This document shows, piece by piece, positions 44,851 to 57,034 of a stretch of DNA of 64,000 nt (positions within the stretch are counted from its first letter, which is position 1; the number at the start of each line of letters is the position of its first letter). Source of the DNA: Karalla daura (taxonomy: Eukaryota; Chordata; Actinopteri; Chaetodontiformes; Leiognathidae); assembly GCA_029224185.1 (NCBI GenBank), contig CM055191.1, positions 8,878,536 to 8,942,535 of the forward strand, written 5' to 3'. A program made the position numbers and the translations under genes. The notes below the pieces were generated by a model. The model had not been told where the DNA came from and made no database searches. It was given only the letters and a program-made list of their open reading frames with translations.

Positions 44851-44859
44851 GAGAGAGAA
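44795..44859. repeat. (GA)n microsatellite
   Basis: GA repeat with GCGA, GTGA and GGGA interruptions. Confidence 0.95.
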
Positions 44860-45742
44860 GCAGGCTCCAGTCTCCTTGATGTCCCATCATATCATATCAA
44901 ACCGGTGCTGTGTGGGAAAACCTGCGGTTTCTCCTCGATGTCCCATTAAACTTTCATACACCAGTTAATGCTGATGGCTTCACAAACCACTACGCTGCAC
45001 GCACGCACACACACACACACACACACATGTACAGACACAAGTAGTTCACATAGCAGTGGCCCTGACCTGTGCCTTCACAGACACAATGCCATTAAAAATA
45101 GAACAAAACCTGCATCAGTTAAAGCAGCCCGCTATCCAGGTGGAAAACGGCCTAACATGCTTGTTTTATGCTATATGATCGTTCGTCTGTTTCATCACAG
45201 TTGTGTGTGTGTATGTGTGTGTGTAGATGTGTGTGGGAGCCCCTACAGGGGTTGTGCTGGAGGCCTCTTGTAACATGAAAGGGAGTGAAAACACAAGGGG
45301 CAGGGAGGGGTCAGGTGGGGCTGAGTCAAACACTCCTGCTGTGACCTCTGACCCTTGCAAAGAGCTCTAACTCAAAGGAGTCAAGGAGCTGCTGCCGGTC
45401 AAAGACACAAGTTCGCTGGGAGATTGTGTTGAGGGCTCTACGTGCAACTCAGGGGAAATATGTGTGTGAATATGTATGTGTGTGTGTTAAATGTGAGGTT
45501 GGAGAGAACAGACATTAGAATCTGAAATGGACAAAAAATAAATGTCTTGGAGGTCATTCAGTGATTATCATTCCTGACTCGAATAAGCGAAAGAGAAGTG
45601 GCTATGTTGGGCCAATACCCAAAAATGTAGCGGGTGTACAATTAGGAGTATTAATGTGTATAGCAATTTTGTTTTTGTATTATTTGTTTTCTTTTTCTTT
45701 TTCTGTCGTTCTGCATCCAAGCCATCTCTCGGTTGCTTATTG

Positions 45743-45772
45743 TTCACAACCAAGACCCGTCTTGGTTGTGAA
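45743..45772. repeat. perfect hairpin, 14-bp arms, 2-base loop
   Basis: TTCACAACCAAGAC, CC, GTCTTGGTTGTGAA. The arms are fully complementary. It is followed only 13 bases later by another perfect hairpin. Confidence 0.9.
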
Positions 45773-45785
45773 GATTTTTCGTGAT

Positions 45786-45816
45786 GGTTGCTATGGACTG
45801 AGAGTCCATAGCAACC
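45786..45816. repeat. perfect hairpin, 14-bp arms, 3-base loop
   Basis: GGTTGCTATGGACT, GAG, AGTCCATAGCAACC. GTTGCTATGG also occurs in the tandem duplication in intron 10 and resembles an RFX half-site. The two hairpins together look like parts of a foldback transposon or of a recombining palindrome. Confidence 0.9.
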
Positions 45817-47094
45817 GCCCTAGCGACAGCGGAAAGATCTGAAAATGGGCAAATACTCTAAAAAAATGTCATCAAAAGCCATTTTTTATGCAGAAACTAC
45901 TTCAACATATTGATTTTTTTCCCCTTTATAAATACAAGAAATGTCCGCACTGTTTGTTCTTATGGAAGGAAACTTGAGAGCGAGCGAGCTGAGAAAATGT
46001 CTGCTGCTGAATATGCCCTGCTGAATAATCAGCGGCCGCTCTGTTTCACTCCTGAGGTGTTAAACTGACCCTGCACCCTTTCAGCGCCAAAAACCCTCTG
46101 AATCTGAAAAGGACAGCACCTTGTACCGCCTTATCAAAACGGACTCGCAATCAGCATAGCGTTGTAAATCACTGTTATCCCGCCATCTAACAGCGGCTCG
46201 CCTAGCTGCTTATTCAGATGCTGGCCCCAGCCCGGGACGCCACAACGTAATGGCTCATCCATGGTTTACTCTCACCTCTCAAGCTCAAACTGGGTTTTCC
46301 TCTCCCTCCTCGTTTTTCACTCTGTCATCTACTCTTATGTTCACCCACTTCTCTCTCTCTCTCTCTCTTTCCACATTTTTTTTATCTCGCTCTGACATTG
46401 GCCATTTTTCAAAGTGCGGAGCGCGAAAACTCCTCCTCCTCCTCCTCCTCCTCCTCTTCCTACACCAGTCCCTGCTCCTTTCCCCTCGTCCTCCCTTCAA
46501 CCCCTCTCCCCTCTTTTCCCGGTGTATATCTCCTGAGATATGGAGGGTAACAGGTCCCTCTCATCCCTCTGCACTCGGTCTCTCTACCCCCCTCGATCAC
46601 CTTTCCCTTCACTGTCACATGCTGCGCACTGTTGACTGAGTATGTGGAGTAAGGGTGAAGCCTGGCATCTAGGAAATCAAATGGGCTTGAACTGATCTGG
46701 AAATGAGAGAGGGGGTTTAGGAGGAGGGTGGATGCTGCCTGGCCCTTTAAAGGAGACCTGTAATGGTCGAGTGGTGCACTTATCCTTGTTTTCCGGTGTT
46801 AACATACAAGCTAGGGAACAGTGGTTTAACCAGAAATGTTATTTTACCAGCCCTGCTACGGTCCTATTTTTAGGTGTCGGACAAAAAAGCTCCATTTCTA
46901 CTCACATTTTTTCCTGTTCATCTGTCTACCACGTTTGCTTTTACAAATTCACATGAATGATCATGAGACATTATGTATATAACACAAGAGCTCTGCATCC
47001 TTTTCATTAACTAAACTGGAGTGATACAGCTATAGAGCGTGCACACAACCTGCCTTATATGTCTCATATTGCATGTGCACACTGTCACATACAA

Positions 47095-47279
47095 GTCTGA
47101 CCATGGCTCGTCAATAGATGAAGATACTGAACCCCAAACTGCCCCTTGATGATGCATCATCAGTGTGTGAACGGTCAAAGCTACTGGTTTGGCCTCGGCA
47201 GTGACTGTGACTATCTGCAAAAGCGCCTTGAGTGGTTACAAACTAGAAAAGCGCTACATAAGAACCAGTCTATTTACCA
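47095..47279 (+). mobile_element. retroelement 3' end (AAAAGCGC tail type)
   Basis: The segment ends GCGCCTTGAGTGG..ACTAGAAAAGCGCTACATAAGAACCAGTCTATTTACCAT, the characteristic 3' terminus of a common fish SINE/LINE. Upstream, CCAAACTGCCCCTTGATGATGC and ATCATCAGTGTGTGAACGG also fit. The 5' boundary is approximate. Confidence 0.6.
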
Positions 47280-48922
47280 TTGATGCACTTCAATGGAAAT
47301 GGGTCCGTGCGGGTTATTTTGTAAGATAGGAGGCGGTATGTTTGTATAGGGGTTTGCGTCACACTTGTTTTTTACATCACATTCTGTCTTCCATTTATAC
47401 ATGGATGATGATGTTTTGGACCTGGCTGGGATTACACTGTGGTTATTCCACAAGGCCAAGGTTAAAGTGGTTTTTCACTCCAGGTCCCCTTTAAGAGCCC
47501 ATCTACCACCAACACCAGACACATTCACGCACCACTACGTCCCTGATACGCAAGTTGCTGTATGTATATGCATTAGTGAATACTGAAAAACAGCAGAAAT
47601 AAAAGCCCGTTGACCTTTTACGGAATTTCCCCCTCACTTCCCCACGCTCTGCAGTCCTTCAGTGGCACACAGAGGACAGAAAGCACATTAGAGCATCCTC
47701 CCCAGATCCTCCAAAGACGTACTGAGGAGGGGGGTGAACAGGAGGAAGAGGAGGAGGAGGAGGAGGAAGGAGGGGGTCGAGCAGCTGTTGCATGTCTGAG
47801 AAACAGTCGAAGCTGGACTGAGCTGGAGCTCTCTCACAGCGACAGTCACAGTGACACACTGAAGCCAGGCTGGCTGCTCCCACCATGCGTCCTTTTATTC
47901 CGCTTCAGCGCAGATGAAACGCAGACGGCGCCCCAGCCACCGGCTCCCTCCCTCCATCCATCCATCCCCCTCCCTCCCTCCTTCCCTCCCTCCTTCCTCC
48001 TCCTCCTCTACCTCCCTCTGCTCCTGCGTTTGCAGCGGCCGGTGGGACGGACACAGGGATGGAAGTCTCTGGGAGTCTGTTTCCAGCGGCGTTTCGCACA
48101 TAAAACCGAAACCCGGTTCCCATGCATTCAAGTCAGAGCAAAACAAAAACAGAGAGAAAGCATCCAGAGTCCGACCACTGGTGAATACACGTAAAATAAA
48201 AAGCACAATCGCAGACAAAAAAGAAAGAAAACACCCCGTGCATGAAACAGAAGCAAGAGAGAACGCGGTGTTTGTCTCGCGCAGCTCCTGCTCCTTCTCC
48301 TCCGAGCACCTTCTCCTCTCTCCTTCTATCTCCCCCTCTCCCTGCTGCTTCCACCGGCCCAGGAATCGATCTCTGCGAGGATCGATAAGTTGGCATGAAT
48401 ATTCCCTGCCTGCCGAGAGTCTAGTTGGGGAGAGACGGAGGCTGAGGCTCAGGCGCAGGCAGCGGAGGAGAGGAGAAGGATGGAAGAATGAGAGACCGAG
48501 GAGGAGAGGAAGAAGACGGAGGAAAGAGGAGGAAGAGATGCCGAGGAAGGAGCGCGGAGAGACGGCGTGGAGGTGCAGGAGCGAGCGCACCGGAAACGGG
48601 GGAAAAATGGACAGCGATTTTTTTTACGCAATAAATTTTTCAGTCAGTCCTGGACTCTTAGGGATGCTTCTTTTTTTTACTTTACAGAAAAAAAGATGGG
48701 GGGACTCCCGGTACAGCCTCGATAAGGAAGCCCGAGGAAGTGGATGCGAGTGTGTGTGTGTGTGTGTATGCGAGTGTGTGTGAGGTGGGTGTGTTCGCCG
48801 GTGGCTGCACCGAGCGATGCCGGGGCGGGTCTGGTCTGGTCTGCCCGACATGGACGATGTGAAAGAGGCGAAAGAAAGAAGGAAAGCGAGAGAGGGAGGG
48901 AGGTAAAACAAACGCGCCTTAC

Positions 48923-49022
48923 CGGAGTTGGAGCGCAGAGCCAGGGGGGACTTGAGACGCCAGGCGGTGAGGTCAGGGGCAGTTCTCTGAAACACGAACG
49001 GCACCGGCAAAGGAACAAACAT
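48923..49022 (-). CDS. POU2F2 exon 1 (proposed): alternative N-terminus
   Basis: 100 coding bases from an ATG at 49022 to a strong donor (TCCG then GTAAGG). They encode MFVPLPVPFVFQRTAPDLTA, then WRLKSPLALRSNS, and leave one base, exactly the phase exon 2 requires (joined codon GAT, giving NSDIRMSKP). An in-frame TAG occurs about 120 bases upstream, so this is the first Met of the frame. -3 is A, a fair initiation context. It lies in a CpG-rich region. The peptide does not resemble the mammalian MVHSSMGAPE start, so it could be a fish-specific or alternative first exon; an in-frame join has a one in three chance of being accidental. RNA data would decide. Confidence 0.5.
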
Positions 49023-49883
49023 GATCTTCCTCCGGCGAAAAATGTGACAGAAGTACCGTAACGAGCTGTGTCCTCTTCTTAGGGCTCTCTGGTAGACAGC
49101 TTCGGACAGATGTTTGGCGTGGAGAGCTCTCAGCAGTCGCTATTAGTAGGTGTGTACACATGTAGCCCCGGCCGGCCGCGCACTTTTACAATGGCATGTA
49201 GTGTTATTTTTAGTGGAAATGTGCATAGAACATATATGAGAGAGCGTGCGTCTGAGTGTATGTGTGTGTATGTGTGTGTGAGTGAGATGGTTCCCCGGGG
49301 CTCACAGTCCAGACTAGAACACACAGACGGATAGACGGGAGATCAGAGCTTTTCACGCCTAGCTGCAGGAAACAAAAAGTTACAATTACAGGCCTATTGT
49401 AGGAGTTTCAGAATAAAACGTGTCACCTGGCTGCACCTGCTAAAGCGTTTCTCCTTGAGTAAACATTAAGAAGAGCTTATTCTGTCCTCCTCACCGGTGA
49501 TGTCCCACCCCATTTATAGTATATCATAGGTGTGGAAAGGCATAAGAACAGTCGGTAGCCTGTGTAGCATCACCGGCACTGAGCGGGCTGAGCTTTGGTT
49601 ATTTAGTCGCTTCGCGAATTGAAAACAGCGCAAACACATAGAAACAGACACGCGTGTATAGAAAAAAGGAACCGAAATGATCTCCGGAGATAGTTATTAA
49701 GTCTTATTTGGATCTCTGTGGTAGTATATTTGGTATGCTCTATTGTATTTGGTCTCTAGCTGCACGCGCTGCGTGAAGGCTACAGTGTAAAGACATTCAT
49801 CCGCTCGCGCACAGCAGCGGATCGCGTCGCGAGCACATTTAAAACAGCTTAATTAAAGGCTACAAATAAATAAACAAGAGGCT

Positions 49884-49938
49884 GTGTGTGTGTGTGTGTG
49901 TGCGTGTGTGCATGTGTGTGTGTGTGTGTGTGTGTGTA
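49884..49938. repeat. (TG)n microsatellite
   Basis: TG with TGCG and TGCA interruptions, inside the CpG-rich region. Confidence 0.95.
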
Positions 49939-51204
49939 GGAGGTGTGTGGTGGGGGGGGTGGGGGGTACACACGGTCGCACGCGCACGCACTCACACACT
50001 CACTGAAAACAGAAACGCGCGCGCGCTTGGCCCTGACGCTCCTCCTCCCTCGCGCGCTGTCACAAGGCAGTAATTAAAACGCAATCAATCGATAAATAAA
50101 TAAATAAATAAATAAACAAGAGCGAATAAATAAAGAATTGGAAAATACCCGACACGCGCGCATGAAAAAAGAAGAAAGCGTATAGAATCCGGTGCTGGTC
50201 TCCCGTTTTACCGGAACACTTGCCTATCTCCGTCCATCCGTCTGTGTGTCTTTTTGTGTCTGTCTGTGTGTCCCCGGATTTATTTGGGAACCCCAATAGC
50301 TCACTCGACCCGGCTCCCTCCAGGATTGTAGCGATCTGCCACTAGGCTGGCCGCAACATTGAGGCGAGAGAGGACCCGCTACTACTCACACATCACCACC
50401 CCACCCCCGCACCTCCCTCCCTACCTCCCTCCCTCCCTCCATCATCCCTCCCTCCTCCTATACCCACCCACCCACCCCCCATTGCATCTCCCTCGTTTTC
50501 ACTACCGCTGCAAAAGGTATCCTGTATTGATTTCTGGATTTTTTCCCCCCTCTTAATAATACCGGCTATAATGATGCCAATGGTGATCAGTGCATTACTG
50601 CTTGGGGAAGTGATGAAGACCCCGGCACGAGGATCCATGGATACCTATAGGTGCTTAAGGCTAATACCTACCAGGATACAAGGCGTGCATGTAATTAAGT
50701 TTATCTCATCACTGCTGCTTTCAATAAGCCCTCCTGAGCAGGGGAGCTGGGGTCATTATCCAGATGGAGCAAGACAAGAGCGACCAATGCTGTTCCAGGG
50801 TGTGAAAAAAGCTCTTATCCGACCTCACAGTAGAATTTTATGAGATTTTGTACAACCAAGATGGTTTTTCATAGAAAATGTCATAAGAATGTATTAAATG
50901 AGAGCAAAAATGCATGCATTAGGTTTGAGTGTTGCATCTACAAAACAAAACAAATTGCACAAGAATGCATGAGGAGACCCTGGGTGTCAGGAGGATGAGC
51001 TCCTCCATCACCACCACCTTCCTCCTCCTCCTCCTCCTCTTCCTCCTCCTGGATCTTGTTTCCACCGTCCCACGCCTCCCCCTGCATGCCTCCCATCTTC
51101 TCCCTTGCCCTCTCTCCCTTTCCCCGGCACCGACATGTTACACGCTGTCAATTACAGGCCGGCATCAGTCAACGCCGGCCGCTTACACACCAGATTATTG
51201 TCGA

Positions 51205-51232
51205 TATAGATTTTTAAATAGAAAAATCTATA
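51205..51232. repeat. inverted repeat, 11-bp arms
   Basis: TATAGATTTTT and AAAAATCTATA with a six-base loop, in a unique AT-rich block. Confidence 0.8.
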
Positions 51233-51569
51233 CCTTAAACATCACAGTCAATACGGGCAAATCAATAGGAATGAGCGGGGCTCTTGGCTCCTGTAGGGCC
51301 CTGTGGAGCAGCAGCATCCCACAGGACTGTTTAGACCTTAACGCTGTGCCTGATTAGGCCTGTTTTAATGGAAACTGCTCATAAAATAAAACATCTTTCC
51401 CCATCATCACCAGTGTGGTCATTTCAGACAGCCATATTGTCCAGAAATGCACGCCGCACACTAAACCGGCATACTCTTAATTATGAAAAATGTGTCATCC
51501 TCTGTAGCAGACAGCCAGGTTTTATTGTCCTTCTCCCTCCGCTTCACGTATGACAGATGACATCCGTAG

Positions 51570-51780
51570 GTCCGGAGAGGGAGAGGAGGGGAAGGGAGGA
51601 GAGGAGAGGAAGAAGAGGAGAGGGAAGGAAAGGAGACAGGATGAGGAGGAGGAGGAGGAGAGTGAGGACCGAGAGGAGAGGAAGAGGAGTAAGGTGGGGG
51701 AGGCAAGTGAGGGAGAGAGAGGGAAGGGAAGGGGAGGGAGGTGAGGCAAGAGGAGGAGAGAAAGAAGGGAGAAGTGACTA
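51570..51780. repeat. long polypurine tract
   Basis: About 210 bases almost entirely A/G on the plus strand (GGAGAG, GAAGAGG and similar units). Such mirror-like purine tracts can form triplex DNA. Confidence 0.9.
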
Positions 51781-52540
51781 GTTGTCCTTCAAAGACCCCC
51801 TTCTCTCCACAGAGGGAGCCATGCGCGCCCCCTTTCCCTCCTCCCCACACTCCTTCCAGACAAAAGCAATTATTTCTTGTAGAATGTAGTGTGGTTGTGC
51901 GCGTCTGTGGAAGAGAGGAATGGAGGGAGGGTGTGTGAGATTGAAGGAGGGGAAAATAAGATGGTGTTGGAGGGGTAGAGGAGGATGGGGAGTTGAGGAG
52001 GAGGAGGAGGGAGGGATGCTAACACCTACAGCATCCACCCCTTCGTCCTCCACGCACTCCTCGGACCAAACTCCCTCCGTCGGAGCAGTCTGAGCACATT
52101 CAGAACACCTGCACACAGGTTTCAGATCGAGTGGCAAACAGCGCCGAGCGTGCTTGAATGTCATTATCTGAGATTGCAAGAGCTAAAAAGTTTTCAAAGA
52201 GGGAGAGAAAACTCTCTTTTTGTTGTCTTCTTCTCTCTCATACAGGCAGACAGGTCAAGCAAAGTCAAGCAAACACACACTCACACACACATCCATAAGC
52301 ACACATTGACACCTGGAGATGACACCTATTTGCTTTATCTCCTCCTTCTGGTCCATCTGTCTGTGCATCTGTGTTTGGGACCCACCAACTAAATTCAGAA
52401 AACTGTATGCACCCCTCCACCCCAACCCCCCACCCCTTCTGTGCATCTTGCATGGTGCCTATAGGGCCCCTGCAGCGACTCGGCCTCTGCAGTTTTGCTC
52501 CCCAAGGACCCAGAGAGAGACCCTAGGGTCCAAAAAGAGA

Positions 52541-52587
52541 GAGAGAGAGAGAGAGAGAGACAGAAGGAGAGACAGAGAGAGAGAGAG
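52541..52587. repeat. (GA)n purine tract
   Basis: GA repeats with CAGA interruptions. Confidence 0.92.
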
Positions 52588-52707
52588 CGCTCCCCTGAGG
52601 GGGTCCAGCTTCAGCCAATAACCCCTGCTGGACCGCTCTCATCGGGGGCCCACACGCTCCTGATTGTCCACCTCCCTCCCTATCAAAGCCTCCCAATCCA
52701 TACCCAC

Positions 52708-52709
<2 letters not shown>

Positions 52710-52754
<45 letters not shown>
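52710..52754. repeat. (AT)n microsatellite
   Basis: About 22 AT units without interruption; self-complementary, so able to form a cruciform. Confidence 0.98.
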
Positions 52755-52757
<3 letters not shown>

Positions 52758-53950
52758 CTGATTCCATTGTTTTCTGCCCTGTATCTTTCCCCTGCTGTAT
52801 TGAAAAGAAAAAAAAAACTCTTACAAAATTGTCTCCCTCTCTTTCTTTCTCCGCTTTCATCTTTCCAAATGGAGAAATATTGTCATGGATGTAATACAGG
52901 TTGCCCACAGTGATTAGAGATGATTATTGTTCATTGGACGGGCAAGAATTACTTACCTATCTGGACTTGAATCATCGCAGAAATTAATCAGAAGAAATTC
53001 TGGACAGGAGTGCAATTTCTAAATCTCTGTTTTCCTGTTTTCCTCTGAATTACTAAATTAAGGGGTTTTGCTGTTTGTTCACGCTTTATTTTTTAGCGCA
53101 ATTTATATGTTCAACTCTTCATACAAACATACATTTTCAGCATTTATTTTCAGCAAATTTAGACCTAGAAAGAGAAACATTCCTAATGCCAAATATCAAT
53201 AGCCATTTATTATCATATAAGCAGACTTTATATCACCAGGTATTTCATTATTATTCTCTTATTATCCTCTCTTATTTCATCGTTGTCCAGAAAAGTTAAC
53301 AAAATGTTTCTTCCTTTCTTTGCTTTTCTCAATATGACAGCCAAATGTGAACAACTTACCTGTATTTGTATTTCTTTCTGTAGCTTAATTGCTTTTCATC
53401 CTATGCATGAACCCTAACCCTCACTCTGGACACCAGCATCTGCTGAATGGCTGAATGTAAATGTTTTATGTGATCCAGTGACGATCAGACGCGATTAAAC
53501 AGTCCATGCAAAGCTGCCATTGAAATATTTTCCCCTCGTTATGCAAGCAATTTACTTCGCAGATGAGATGGTGCTGGTTCGGGAAGGTGTGGTTTGTCGC
53601 TCAACAAATTTATTCATAGAAAACAATTTGTCCGATTTCTCCACACAACATGCTTTCCATGTCGTGTGCTGTAGGTCAGGATGTGGCATGAAATATTTAT
53701 CCAATCAGAATGAGCCACAGCGATCCCGGGGCTATACATTAGTCATAACGCGGGGTCATGCATTAGCCATATAGTTTATTGCACTCTTGGTTATTGCCTG
53801 TTATTCACTTTGAATGATTGATTTGACTGCTTGAAAACACGCCATTTGAATATCGACCGAAATTATTGTGAGTGTAAATGATGCAGAGGGCGGGAACGGT
53901 TGATCTAACAACAACCTGACTGTGAAAACCGCCTTTTATCTACCGAGACT

Positions 53951-53999
<49 letters not shown>
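53951..53999. repeat. (TG)n microsatellite
   Basis: Pure TG tract. Confidence 0.97.
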
Positions 54000-54001
<2 letters not shown>

Positions 54002-54284
54002 TGCGTCATGTGTGTGGTGACCCGGCTCATCCACGGCGGTGTCCACATCCATGTCGCGCTCGTAGTTAAATGGTGATGTCATGTTGACAAACGAGCTGGT
54101 TGAATTAAATTCTCACTCATCAATAACGGTGTCGGTCGGGAATCAATAGCAGCCGGCGGTGGCGTTAGTGGCTCTGTCAGCGGCCTAACAAGGCCCGATT
54201 AGAATGGACAACGCTCTCCCACTGTCGCCCCGTCCCGCCGCTGCCACGCGGGCCTCGACACATCCCCTCTCATATCCTCTCAGC

Positions 54285-54287
54285 ACG

Positions 54288-54319
<32 letters not shown>

Positions 54320-54325
54320 CACACA
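54285..54325. repeat. (CA)n microsatellite
   Basis: CA with CACG interruptions. Confidence 0.95.
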
Positions 54326-55284
54326 GATCAACCACACGCAGCAGAAATGCAATATTCACATAAAGCCATGCTCTGACATGATGTATAGATTTGTCAAGAT
54401 AATATGGATATGATGCATGGGCTTTTATGAGTTTTGTTTGTTTGTGTCTTTAGCCAGTGCGTGCATGTGCGTGCCTGTGTGTGTGTGTGTGTGTGTGTTT
54501 GTGTGTGGGTAAGCATTGTTTGGCTAGTGCCAGTGGCAAGGTTGTGCAGGCTTTGGATCCTGACCACAGAGTTCAGATCCGACAAAGATTCAATCAATCC
54601 AGGAGGACACACACACACACATGCACACACGCAGCCACACGTGGGAGGAGGAAATATGAGTGTGTGTGTGTGTGTGTATGTAGATGTCAGTGACAATTCA
54701 CAGGCCCTCACACACACCGGGCGTGATAAAAACTTAAAAACTTTAACACATATGCCGCGACAGAGAATACACAGCTATCTCCTTCCCTTCACTCCCGCAT
54801 CCCTTTCCCTCCCATTTTCCTGGAGCGTACAAGCAAGCTGATCCAGCTAAAGCCCTTGTTCTTCCTGTATTCCTTGTCTTTTTTATTAGTTTTTATTAAC
54901 TTTGCCTCCCTCTCTCTGTCAGCACTCTCAATAATCAATGCTGATATATTGGCAATATCCAGCCCAGTCCCTCGTGCCATCTTTCACCAGGGCTCCGTTA
55001 TTGGGGGAGATTGGCCCAATAATAATGATATTTATTATAGATATTTATTATCTGGGTTTGTGGCAGGCCTGCACCCTGCCGAGGACTTACATGCCAACAC
55101 ACACACACACATACACACACACACACGCCAGGGTACACATAACCACACAATCTCTCCGGGGCTCTTTAATTTACACTGGTAATATCAGGCGATTATTCCC
55201 CACACAGATAGCGTCGGGTTATCAGCAGTGTTAGTGCCCGTCTATGTATTCACTCAACATTACAGAGCCTTGCTGTACCTGTAT

Positions 55285-55322
55285 CTGTGTGTGTGTGTGT
55301 GTGTGTGTGCATGTGTGTGTGT
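55285..55322. repeat. (TG)n microsatellite
   Basis: TG with TGCATG interruption. Confidence 0.95.
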
Positions 55323-55920
55323 TGAAAGTGTTCACCTATGGCGGTGGACCGGTGCTGAGCAGTATTTAGAAGCTCGGGCAGGGATGATGGGAGGGGTCAA
55401 GATCCAAACAGCGCTTGGTCAGGGGAGGGGACGCAGGAGAGAGGGGACTGGACAATCTGGCCCTCCACACCCTCAGCCTCACCCTCCCCTCTTTCCACCA
55501 CATACACACATACATAGGCACAGCCAGCCTGCAACCCCCCCAGGCCTCATCTACACCCCCTCCAACCCCCCCCCACCCCCACCCCCATCTCCACCTCCCT
55601 CCACCCCTCCAGTAGCCAGGGCCCCAGACGGTAATCCACCCCAGTGCTCCTCATCCTTTCATGTATTGATTTCCTCTCCTGCGCCGCGGTTACATGTCGC
55701 ACCCACGTCATTGGGTCCCGGCTGCTTCTCCTGCTACCACCCCCTCCCCTCTCTGCCTCACCCGTCCACCAACCCTTACCCCCCCACCCCACCCCCCCAC
55801 CCCACCCCAAGCATCTCCAACAACAACAACTAAAAGAGGGAGGGAAGGGGGGAAGAGTATACACCCAACCCATCCAGGGGAGAGAAAGACAGAGGGAAAA
55901 GAGTGGTGGTGGTGTGTCTG

Positions 55921-55923
55921 TGC

Positions 55924-55965
<42 letters not shown>

Positions 55966-55966
55966 T
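55921..55966. repeat. (TG)n microsatellite
   Basis: TG with TATATG interruption, followed by a poly(G) run. Confidence 0.95.
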
Positions 55967-56967
55967 GGGGGGGGGGCTAAACGTGGAAAAAGAGGGCAGA
56001 TAAAGCACTGCAGTATTTCAGCAAAGCAACCAGCATTTTACAGGGATAGAAACAAACAGGCGAAGATGGAGAGAGAAATAGCAGGGAAAGAGAGAGAGAG
56101 AGAGAGAAAAAAAAAACTGCCCCTGGGGGGGTTGCAGAGGATATTGTGGAAATTATCAGAGTGCGACACACGCTGGAAGTCCGCGGCGAGAGATTTATTT
56201 CGAATTTGTCTGTGACAGTGAAATTCATCACCGAGCGGGGCCCGTATCTACTCTAATTCTATAGACACATTTGGGTGAATATGAGGAGCCGCGATTGCCG
56301 ATTTAGCGAGAGAGAGGGAAATCTCTTCATCGCCGGAGCTGCGAAGATGAGAGAATTAAGAGGAAAAATAAAAATGGAATTATTTTGATACGGCTTTGAG
56401 TCATTTTCTATGAAACATTACAAAATTGTGTGAATGTTTCAAAGCCCTGGAAACTGAATATCTTTGAGTTTTGAGGTGTAGGCTGCACATTTTCCAGATC
56501 AAACTAATCGATGACCTCAACAAAAATGCTTGTGGTGTTCATTATCTATCATCTCACGCATGCAGAATACTGTGATACTGTGCAAACAGTCCTTGATGGA
56601 TGTAACTCCGGGCACCATCTTCTTTTCCCCAAACACATGCCATCCTCGTCATTGTCACCATTGTGAATGTGTGCTTTGACGACACGTGTGATCAATAAGA
56701 GCTCAAAAGTGTGTCTCAGCCAGTGTAAGACATCTGTGAGTGAACGGATGAAGTATGTATGAGAGTGCAGCCTCGGAGTTCGACAGGTCAAGGTTGTGTT
56801 TTCAGTGCGTGTGTGTGTGTGTGTGTGTGTCCATCTCTGTGAGTGTGTGAAAGGTGCCTGTGAATCCAAGGACGGACGGTGTATGGGTAAGAGTGTGTCG
56901 CCATCCTGTTGTGTGTGTGTGTGTGCTTGTCTGTCTCTTGTGTGTTTATGTGTGACTGGGAGGGATG

Positions 56968-57034
56968 TGAGTGTGTGTGTGTGTGCGTGTGTGTGTGCGT
57001 GTGTGTGTGTGTATGTGTGTGTGTGTGTGTGTGC
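56968..57034. repeat. (TG)n microsatellite
   Basis: TG with TGCG and TATG interruptions; several shorter TG tracts lie within 200 bases upstream. Confidence 0.95.

Larger units (their letters stand above)
47900..50350 (-). promoter_or_regulatory. CpG-rich region, probable POU2F2 promoter and 5' end
   Basis: CpG dinucleotides are clearly denser here than in the flanks (for example GCGTCGCGAGCAC near 49826, CGCGCGCGCGCTTGG near 50016 and the GC-rich 47.9-48.6 kb part). The proposed exon 1 sits inside. No TATA box at a fixed distance was identified, and the start site is not defined. Purine-rich GGAGAGGAGAAGGA sequence on the plus strand near 48470 resembles a 5' UTR and leaves open a divergent transcript. 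Confidence 0.5.

Noticed and set aside
45561..45842. Plus-strand 93-codon frame with a hydrophobic segment
   Set aside because: It contains the two hairpins and a TTTTC-rich stretch, with no similarity to a known protein; more likely repeat-derived.
47914..48783. Plus-strand open frame of 289 codons in the CpG-rich region
   Set aside because: Arg/Ser/Pro-rich low-complexity product with no recognised domain. Kept only as a low-interest finding about a divergent transcript.
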